NCBI RefSeq assembly: GCF_023898315.1
Contig: NC_064619.1
Location: 303,094,150 to 303,158,149 of the forward strand
Direction: 5' to 3'
DNA: 64,000 nucleotides
Source: Schistocerca nitens
Lineage: Eukaryota; Arthropoda; Insecta; Orthoptera; Acrididae
A program made the position numbers and the translations under genes. Within the stretch, counting starts at the first letter, position 1, and each line of letters opens with the position of its first letter. Shown here in pieces: positions 56,035-64,000 of this stretch. The notes under the pieces were generated by a model. It did not search any database. It had not been told where the DNA came from and saw nothing but the letters and a program-made list of their open reading frames with translations.

Positions 56035-56505
56035 GCCCGCCCAGTTAGCCGTGCGGTCTAACGCACGGCTTTCCGGAGTGAGAAGGAGCGCCTGGTCCCG
56101 GGCACGAATCCGATAGGCAGACTTCATTCGAAGTCTGGTGAGCCGGCCAGTCTGTGGCTGGTTATTAGGCGGTTTCCCATCTGCCTCGGCGAATGCTGGC
56201 TGGTTCCCCTTATTCCGCTTCAGCTACACTGTGTGAACGTACACCACCGTTACTCTACCACGCAAACATAGGGGTTACACTCGTCTGGTATGAGACGTTC
56301 CCTGGGGGGGGGGGGGGGGGGGGGGGGAGGCCACCGTGGGGCGCACCGCACAGTAACCCTGAAAGAGTTGTTTGGAGTGCGGGCGGGGGGGTGAAGTGGA
56401 CTGCGGTGGTCGTCGTGGGGTTGTGGGTCATTGCGGCTGCGGCGGGGACGGAGCCTCTCCATGATTTCTAGGCCCCGGTTAACAACCAATACAGTGCAAT
56501 ACAAA
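56035..56505 (+). mobile_element. tRNA-related SINE-like repeat, family D
   Basis: The head GCCCGCCCAGTTAGCCGTGC has a tRNA-like box A region and the anticodon-arm-like CTAACGCACGGC. A body follows with GCCGGCCAGTCTGTGGCTGG and AGGCGGTTTCCCATCTGCC, a G run at about 56306-56329, and the end ACGGAGCCTCTCC ... AATACAGTGCAATACAA. A near-perfect 10-bp duplication (TGAAGAACTG / TGAAGAATTG) lies at 56025-56034 and 56506-56515. It shares a module with family B. Confidence 0.78.
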
Positions 56506-56515
56506 TGAAGAATTG

Positions 56516-57204
56516 AGAAAAAGTAAGGTCAATTGCTTATGAAATAGCACATCCTCGGTACAAAAATAAGCGTGCAGTGTCTTTGACTATGTTGTTCCAA
56601 AACGCATAGCTTTCCTCGTTTCACAGACTATCGATGGCCCCTAAAACTACAGTATCCATCGAAAAAGTCTTTAGTTGGTGGTAAAACGCAGTAGATAATG
56701 AAGTTTTGCACAATAAGCCTATGAAAAAATACTCTCCTCTCTGAATACTATCGTTTGCCAAAATCTCGTTTGGATATCTCAAACCATTTATGAAATATGA
56801 GGAATGTTGTGGATATTTCATTCTAGCTTTTTCGCTAGCGCGGCACGATAGCAAATCACTATGACACATCAGATCAATTTTTCCGAAATCAGTGATAGAT
56901 AGAGACCTCCACCCAAGTCTAAGGAAAAATTCGATATGTTAGCTAAATTTCAAAGCCAGTAAAATGCACCAAACGCAAAATCAAGGAGATCCCAATTTTT
57001 CATTGCAAACTTTTTGGTATTTGGCGCAGAGTGTTACTCGCAATAACCATGACCATTAGCGAGATGATGGGCATTACATTACATTTATCGTTTTCCATGA
57101 ATCCCTTGGAGAGGAGTCCCTGGGATGTGGAAAGAGTCGGAGGTTTTTTTTTTTTTTCCTAACTCACTTGATACTTACAAATATTTCAGCTAATGATATA
57201 TTTG
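56516..57204. other. No identifiable gene
   Basis: AT-rich. Contains a T-run at about 57147-57159. Nothing recognised. Confidence 0.4.
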
Positions 57205-57560
57205 TATCAGCGGGTGGTTCACAGCAAATGGCTTGTCACTGAATTTTGACAAGACCGAGTACATAGAATTTAGTACCTCACAAACAATACCTCACCGTAT
57301 AAGTATAATTATTCAAACAATGAAATTAAAGCTCTAGACAGTGTCAAATTGTTAGGGCTAAAAGTTGACCACAACCTACACTGGAAAACGCACACTCTAG
57401 ACTTAATGAAACGCATTATTTTAGCTGCATTTGCAGTACGCATGAGAGCAGAAATAGGCGATTCAAAAATAAAGAAGTTAGTTTATTGCGCCTACTTCCA
57501 TTCACTAATGAGTTATGGAATCATCTTTTGGGGAAACTCCTCTCACAAAGAGAACAGTTT
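57205..57560 (+). pseudogene. LINE RT C-terminal fragment
   Basis: WFTANGLSLNFDKTEYIEFS, then after a frame change LLGLKVDHNLHWKTHTLDL and LVYCAYFHSLMSYGIIFWGN. These match the LINE at 25484 (LVENNLMLNHSKTQFLQF, FLGVRIDSKLLWKAHVQDLV, VVYFAYFHTLMSYGIIFWGN). An isolated piece of a related family with no catalytic core. Confidence 0.8.
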
Positions 57561-58079
57561 CAAAATTCACCATGAACCTGCAATGTAAAACTACAAGTAT
57601 TGCAAAAATGAATTAGATGTAAACGTATGTATTAATGTTTCAGAAAACATGTTTTACCTGAACGACAATTGACTACTTTTCAGAAAGGCTTTGTCGTGAT
57701 TTAAATAAGCAGACCTACTGTACAATACGACCACGTTATTGTGGGGCCAGTACAACGATCTGCCACGTAAAGATGAATAATATACACACACCTGTACCGT
57801 GTCCAACAATAGAGGGTATCGGAAATCGACAGAAAAAGTCACTGCGGGCTATCTTGCAGCACTGTTCTCCAGACATTTATATCTGCCCTGTATTTACGTC
57901 AGCGGAAATTTTGCAGTTGAACCAATGGAAACGACGTAATCTCACGTCAAAAGTGATTACCAGAGAAATGTAACTCGTGCATTTATTGCTAAGGCCATAG
58001 CTCATTGTGGTCGTCCAGGTTATGCTAGAATTTCGGTTTAGTGGAATCATAGACTATTATTTTTAGAAATATACTAGAA

Positions 58080-58850
58080 GACAAAAAAGGATGGGGCCGC
58101 GGATGACAACCGAAGGCGTCGTGCTATGAAATCCAGTGGACGATCGTCGTCGGGTCGTACGATGGGCGACAACTCCTGTCTAGGACATCTCCAGGCAAGT
58201 CTTATGCCTGGAATCTCAATGCCGAGTAAATTATCTTCAGTGATGAGTCTCGCTTCGAAGTGAGCTCCAATGAACAGCGGAGACGTGTCTAGAGACGCCC
58301 CAGACAGTGGTGAGATACCAACTTGACTGTCTCCACCCGTACAACCCGATAACCAGGAGTGATGGTCCGGGGTACAATATCGTTTCATAGTAGAACAAAT
58401 TTGGCTACCATCAGCGCCCCGTTTTGTTGCTCTTCATGACAAGTCATGTTGGGTTGAAATTTCACAAGATAATGCCCGACCGCACTGGCAGAGAGTTTCT
58501 ACTGCTTGTCTTTATGCTTGCCAAACCCTGTATTGGCCGGCAATGCCGACTGGTCTCTGAGCAATTCAGAACGTTTGGAGCATTGTGGGCAGTGTCCTAT
58601 AACCAACTCGGGATTTTGACGAGCTAACGCATCAGGTGAACAGAATTTGACACGATATGCCTCATGAGGACATCCAAATACTGTCAGTCAATGTCAGGCC
58701 AAATAACTGCTTGCGTAAATACCAAGACCAACCCGTTACTTACTTGCTCAATATCTGAAGCACTTGCTCTTGAATAATTTTTCTAAAATTGTAATCATTT
58801 CTGTTTCTGTACATATACGTCACATCAACCGACCGATTTCCGTCCCATTC
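58080..58850 (+). pseudogene. Tc1-type transposase, catalytic-domain fragment
   Basis: On +: IIFSDESRFEVSSNEQRRRV (first Asp), GVMVRGTISFHSRTNL, then after a shift EISQDNARPHWQRV (second Asp) and an AIQNVWSIVG end in place of SPIENVWS. It lacks the N-terminal DNA-binding domain. Different sequence from the Tc1 at 61598, so another lineage. Frameshifts and stops. A C-run (about 58866-58893) follows. Confidence 0.72.
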
Positions 58851-59303
58851 GGATAATTCCTCCGTGATGCATCCCCCCCCTCCCCCCCCCCCCCTTAGAG
58901 TGTATATGAGAATTCCATATTGAATAAAACATATGTATCCCAGATTCCGAGAGACTGGGGAACTGTTGTGCCCCTTCTTGCCCCTTACACTTTGCGGACG
59001 CCCATGTGACCTGTTAAGAGGATAGTAATTCTGTTTTTTGGGTTAAAGTTGTTCATCCACTTCTCTGCTTAGCATTATATTCAGAGAATGTAAATTCCAC
59101 CTCATGAGCACACTAATAAAAGACGCAAGGGCAGATAACTGATTATCGCCTGGCAGTCGAGAGAAAAACATCGATGTTAAGCACTCTTATCAGATTCTCT
59201 TAAATGTAACAAGTCACCGGTTTAGAAAGTGTTGGGCAATGGTCGTGGAAACAAAATTACATGCTCACTTTGACATCTCGCTATGACGCAGGATTCGTAG
59301 CCA

Positions 59304-59338
59304 TATATAAGCCTGAATGTTTGCTGTTAATATCAGGT
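59304..59338 (+). promoter_or_regulatory. Core promoter of the trypsin gene: TATA box and initiator
   Basis: TATATAA at 59304-59310. About 31 bases on is ATCAGG at 59332-59337, close to the arthropod TCAGT initiator. The predicted start at about 59335 leaves a very short 5' leader of about 16 bases before the ATG at 59351, typical of insect digestive protease genes. Confidence 0.65.
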
Positions 59339-59350
59339 GCTCCTACAGAG

Positions 59351-62300
59351 ATGCTGCGGACTGCTTTGGTCGTGCTCCTGGTGGTGGCCCTCTGTGGCGC
59401 CACTCCCCTGCCGAGGCGCCTTCCAGGGAGGAAGCCATTGAGGCCCCGTCTGGAAGGCAGGATCGTCGGTGGTTCTACCGTCAGCATCTCCCAGTATCCA
59501 TGGCAACTGTACTACACCATGTGAGTTGTCGATCAACCGAATTTTTAGGTTACCCTCTCTCTAAACAACGAAGACGAGAGCAATCTATGCTGTTTGCAAA
59601 TTTTGTTTGGTAGACAACTCTAAGATAATAATTGTCCAAAATATAATACGTGTACTTATCTTGAAGCCTAGATTGTTCAATTTTAGTACCGCTGAGATAT
59701 CTTTAAATCTTTCAGGGCATAGGAAAAGATGTTCTGGTTTCTAGAGAGGAAATGAATTTTATATAACGCGTTGTAGGCGACATTGGCACAATGATATCCT
59801 CCGAAAAGAGGAATACTTGAGGTACGTGTAGGAACATACTCTACCGGTACACATTAAAGGTGACTAATGATCTATTGCAATTCAAAATGTAGGTCCCTGC
59901 AGCAGATGAATACGAGTTAAGACGTTAGTTTACAAACTCTCCTGATGAGCTACATCACTTGTACACTTTTCCGGGTGACGGTATTCGACATCCCAATGAT
60001 TGTAGCACTACCTTATGCATTTCACTATTTCCTGTCTCTGTTGATAGGTATCTGTGCATAATGGGAAGTTGTGCACATTATAGGAAGTTATTTGTCCATG
60101 TTAATATCGCGTCGCGGTGTGGTCTGCCTTGACTGCCTACTCTGCTGATCTGCGTAGAATCTCAGTTCACTAGTGTTGGATGGTTTCTCTGGATGTGAAG
60201 TGGAAGCTGAGCATTTTTTCCTGAAATACATAATATATTTTGAGCTAAACCGGCGTAATACTGAATTGTTTACATGGTTGGTGAGTTTTTGCAACCTCAA
60301 AACGAAGAGCTGACGGGTAGATTATAGGCCTGAGCCCAGCATTCATGTGCGAAATAATCTAGATTATGCAGAAAGTTAATGTGATAGGATTACCCTGACA
60401 TTTGAAAGGGAACACGTTTTCGCGTTGACGAGTTTCGTTCGCAAGGTATCTGTTTTTTTAATTTTATTTTTTTAAAGCAATGCAGAAATTTTTTCGCAGC
60501 GTCCAGGTGAAATGTAAGTTTAGGTAAATTTTTCTAAATTATGAAGGACGGGGTGGGAGTTAATTTTTTTCGGTTTTTACGCCACCAGTTTTTATAATAT
60601 ACGCTGGAGAGAAAGAAAGACACTCCTTGACATACATGGGTATTGGCCTCTGTTGAGAATAATGAGAACTTGGTGGAAAGACCGAGGACTGTCAACAATA
60701 GTGATATCTGTGAGTGAAAAAAACTGAATTTTCAGCAGGGAGGATTAAAGTTGTACCGAAATCGATGTAATTATAAAGATACAACGAATGTTTGAATTTT
60801 TATGCAAAGAATACAGTTATTATTACTTTTCGTTTTCTTACTGGAGAAATAGTTGTTCTTCACTCTTCTGGAATAATGATAGAAATATTTCTATATTTGG
60901 TCGAAAATTAAACACTAAAAGGTATATGGAATGCAAGAAAGATCGTTGGAATTTGTAAAACGAGAAAGATGTTTGTTAATGAATATTTTGTCATTCTAGA
61001 CGTCTGTACAGTGCAAGATATTTGAAATACTTCTACCTATTTTCATTATGGAGATTTCAGTCTGCTATTTGTTTTAAAAGATATCAGTTACAGCTGTTAG
61101 GGGGGAATATTTCCAAACAGTTGCTGTTGTAAGTAATTGCAAACTGAACCACATTGGACATACGTGAGGGCCGACTGCGTCTTTATTTTCGAAAAGCGCC
61201 GTAGTTCGGCATCTGCTCTAGAAATAAGTGAAATACTAAAAAAGAAAAGATACCCATGATGATACTTAGGCGCAGGTTTGACTTGAATTTGGGCAGTGGG
61301 AATTTTTTCGTAACACTATAGGACTGCACCTAAAATTTCGAATACAAAAAGGTATTTCTCGTGTCACATAGCGCTTAACTTCACTGTTCATTACGTTACC
61401 AACAGCAAAGTCATTTCATTTAATTTCGAATCAGGTTTTGTCCCAGTATCCGGGTGAGTGATGTTTAAATATTCAGTATACAAAATGGTTAGCCCCGTGG
61501 TCGAAGTCCGATACGCTTTGTTTTTAGGTATTCCCTACTTGAGTGATCTAACGTGTAATCTCAAGGATTAGGATTTTAAAAATAATTGCAGCGACTACAC
61601 TACTGGCCATTAAAAGTGATCCACCGAGAAGAAATGCAGATGATAAACGGCTATTCATTGGACAAATATATTATACTACAACTGACATGTGATTGCATTT
61701 TCACGCAGTTTTTGTGCATAGATCCTGAGAAATCAGTACCCAGAACAACCACCTCTGGCCTTAGTAACGGCCTTGATACGCCTGGGCATTGAGTCAAACA
61801 GAGCTTGGATGGCGTCTACAGGTACAGCTGCCCATGCAGTTTCAACACTATACCACAGTTCACCAAGAGTAGTGACTGGCGTATTGTGACGAGCCAGTTG
61901 CTCGGCCACCATTGACCAGGCAGACGTTTTCAATTGGTGAGAGATCTGGAGAATGTGCTGGCCAGGGCAGCAGTCGAACATTTTCTGTATCCAGAAAGGC
62001 CCGTACAGGACCTGCAACATGCGGTCGTGCATTATCCTGCTGAAATGTAGGGTTTCGCAGGGATCGAATGATGGGTAGAGCCATTGGTCGTAACACGTCT
62101 GAAATGTAACGTCCACTGTTCAAAGTGCCGTCAATGCGAACAAGAGGTGACCTACACCAATGACACCCCATACCATCATGCCGGGTGATACGCCAGTATG
62201 GAGATGACGAATATACGCTTCCAATGTGCGTTCACCGCGGTTTCGCCCAACACGGATGCGACCATCATGATGCTGTAAACAGAACGTGGATTCATCCGAA

Positions 62301-64000
62301 AAAATTACGTTTTGCCATTCGTGCACCCAGGTTCGTCGTTGAGTACACCATCGCAGGCGCTCCTTTCTGTGCTGCAGCGTCAAGGGTAACCGCAGCCATG
62401 GTCTCCGAGCTGATAGTCCATGCTGCTGCAAAAGTCGTCGAACTGTTCGTGCAGATGGTTGTTGTCTTGCAAACGTCCCCATCTGTTGACTCAGGGATCG
62501 AGACGTGGCTGCACGATCCGTTACAGCCATGTGGGTAAGATGCCTGTCATCTCGACTGCTAGTGATACGAGGCCGTTGGGATCCAACACGGCGTTCCGTA
62601 TTACACTCCTGAACCCACCGATTCCATATTCTGCTAACAGTCATTGGAACTCGACCAACGCGAGCAGCAATGTCGCGTTACGATAAACCGCAATCGCGAT
62701 TGGCTACAATCTGACCTCTATCAAAGTCGGAAACGTGATGGTACGCATTTCTCCTCGTTACACGAAGCATCACAACAACGTTTCACCAGGCAACGCCGGT
62801 CAACTGCTGTTTATGTATGAGAAATCGGTTGGAAACTTTCCTCATGTCAGCGTGTTGTAGGTGTCGCCATCCTTGTGTGAATGCTCTGAAAAGCTAATCA
62901 TTTGCATATCACGGCATCTTCTTCCTGTCGGTTAAATTTCGCCTCTGGCGTAGTAATTTTAATGGCTAGTAGTGTATTTGGTGTTACTGTACAGGAGGAT
63001 CTTGATAATGCCCGGGGAAAACTCACACAAATCTTGTGGATATCTATCACATCACATGGCTGGAAATATGAGAAATCGTATCAATTTATATCCCATTGCG
63101 CCTATACGTTTATGAAGACAGGATATTGCAGTGCCTGTGTTATTAGCAGGAACGCCTCATTGCATCGTTGTTTTTAACAGCGGTGGAACTGGAATACTAT
63201 GCTTACCTGCCAATATCAGGCAGCGTCTTTCAATTTTAATGTTCTCCCCTGTACGGGAATTAAATAATGTGTTTACGAATGGGGGTTAGATAACATACGG
63301 ATGTTTGGATCTGGCCGCGAGTCGTGCCTGGATAGCCACAACAGTTAAGGAACTCCGGGTTCGAGTTGATTTAGCAAAAAAATTTTACTGTCAGCATTCC
63401 CTAATTCAGCTGAAGGTTGTTCGTTTTCACAACTGCGAATACATTTCATGTGTTCTTGAAAATTATAAACTGATTTTCTTGTAAGAGATTAAATAAATAT
63501 TACTGATGTACCTTGGCTTTTTCTTTGTCAGGGGCAACTACATGTGTGGCGCCTCCATCATCAGCAGTACATGGGCTCTGTCTGCTGCCCACTGCGCGGA
63601 AGGCTACTCCCCCAGCCAAATGCTGCTGCGCGCCGGCACCTCCACCAGGGGTAGTGGTGGCTCTACCCACAACATAGCCGCTGCACACATGCACGGAAGC
63701 TACGATGGCGACGACTACGACATCGCCGTCCTGCAAGTGTCCAACGCCTTCAGCTTCAGCAGCAACGTGCAAGCTGTGGCTCTGACCTCGTCAGAGCCCT
63801 CTGCTGGGACCTCAGTAACAGTCAGTGGGTGGGGAGACACCTCCTACGAGGGCAGCGCCTCCAACACACTGCGGGCCGTCACCGTCCAGATCATAGACCG
63901 CAACACGTGCAACCGCTCGTACGGCAGCATCACCAGCCGCATGATCTGCGCAGGTGTGTCCGGAGGCGGCAAGGACGCCTGCCAGGGAGACAGCGGCGGT
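59351..64000 (+). CDS. Trypsin-type serine protease precursor (two exons seen, 3' end outside window)
   Basis: CDS joins 59351-59520 and 63532-64000 over a 4011-bp intron (GTGAGT donor, TTTCTTTGTCAG acceptor, phase 2); 213 residues are visible. Residues 1-17 are a signal peptide (LRTALVVLLVVALCGA). A basic propeptide ends at Arg37, and cleavage before IVGG (38-41) would activate the enzyme. The catalytic triad is complete: His77 in LSAAHC, Asp120 in DDYDIAVL, Ser211 in GDSGG. Asp205 in KDACQGDSGG is chymotrypsin position 189, giving trypsin specificity for Arg/Lys. Cys62-Cys78 and Cys183-Cys196 are expected disulfides. The start at 59351 was chosen over the ATG at 59261 because it gives the signal peptide and follows the TATA box. 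Probably secreted, with a digestive role inferred. About 40 residues are missing at the C-terminus. Confidence 0.95.
59521..61597 (+). other. Intron 1 of the trypsin gene, left part
   Basis: AT-rich intron sequence. No coding potential, tRNA or recognised repeat before the Tc1-like transposon. Confidence 0.6.
61598..62974 (-). mobile_element. Tc1-like transposon in the trypsin intron
   Basis: 1377 bp between TA dinucleotides (61596-61597 and 62975-62976), with short inverted ends CACTACTGGCCATTAAAA and TTTTAATGGCTAGTAGTG (one mismatch in 18). It contains one transposase gene on the strand opposite to the host gene. Structure and TA target are those of the Tc1 family. Confidence 0.93.
61733..62770 (-). 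pseudogene. Tc1-like transposase, nearly intact (one stop, one frameshift)
   Basis: ATG at 62770. The N-terminal paired-like DNA-binding region includes FDRGQIVANRDCGLS, then a TAA codon, RDIAARVGRVPMTVSRIWNR, and RTVRRLLQQHGLSARRPWLR. Catalytic residues: Asp in VIFSDESTFCLQHHDGRIRV, Asp in FQQDNARPHVA, and Glu in SPDLSPIEN, 34 residues after the second Asp (DD34E, Tc1 type). Frames change near 62160 and again near the 3' end (NVCLVNGG in place of NVWSMV). The C-terminus FDSMPRRIKAVTKARGGCSG ends at 61733. Length about 345 residues, normal for Tc1. Probably inactive but young-looking. Confidence 0.88.
62975..63531 (+). other. Intron 1 of the trypsin gene, right part
   Basis: No gene or repeat seen. 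Ends with the pyrimidine-rich acceptor before exon 2. Confidence 0.6.

Noticed and set aside
56306-56329. G-run as a functional G-quadruplex
   Set aside because: Probably slippage inside a SINE-like repeat; length may be a sequencing artefact, as with the runs at 42066 and 58866.
59261-59350. Upstream in-frame ATG for the trypsin gene
   Set aside because: It lies before the TATA box and would destroy the signal peptide.
1-64000. CRISPR arrays, phage or bacterial defence islands
   Set aside because: No spaced direct repeats and no prokaryotic gene organisation; the sequence is eukaryotic.

Overview
The window looks like intergenic and intronic DNA from a large, transposon-rich arthropod genome. 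An orthopteran (locust or grasshopper, perhaps Schistocerca) is my best guess. That rests on the repeat families, which I recognise only from memory, and on the very low gene density; no organism can be proved from the sequence. There are no operons, prokaryotic genes, rRNAs or CRISPR arrays. Every tRNA-like sequence seen lies inside a short retroposon.

The one convincing host gene is at the right edge. It is a secreted trypsin-family serine protease on the + strand: TATA box at 59304, exon 1 at 59351-59520, a 4 kb intron, and exon 2 from 63532 running off the window. Its intron carries a nearly intact Tc1-like transposon.

Almost everything else recognisable is mobile DNA. From left to right: a Jockey/I-like LINE (1-1910, minus); a solo Gypsy LTR with a 5-bp duplication (2167-2642); a Penelope-like element (minus) split by two RTE-type LINEs that used the same target site (9774-16515); Tc1 fragments on either side of it; a fossil LTR retrotransposon gag-protease (17200-18540); a complete Gypsy provirus with both LTRs and a 5-bp TSD (23880-32692, minus), whose integrase is split by an almost full-length LINE (25484-28634, plus); a second fossil LTR retrotransposon (34290-36340, minus); and a long-TIR, Tc1/mariner-related transposon (37083-39056). 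After these come a third RTE copy, a second Penelope-like element with a GIY-YIG domain (48080-49560), a second long-TIR transposon whose transposase seems to contain an intron (51788-53859), further LINE and Tc1 fragments, and at least four tRNA-derived SINE-like families. Many of the SINEs have clear 9-15 bp target duplications.

No undescribed multi-gene system was found. The observations most worth checking are structural: two small patchwork segments that look like templated repair insertions (42911-43064 and 44569-44728), two RTE insertions at one target, hammerhead-ribozyme-like motifs near Penelope sequence, a GT-AG intron-like insertion in a transposase, and a short retroposon built from two inverted tRNA-like arms. 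Large stretches (for example 19797-23874 and 32850-34290) hold nothing I can identify.
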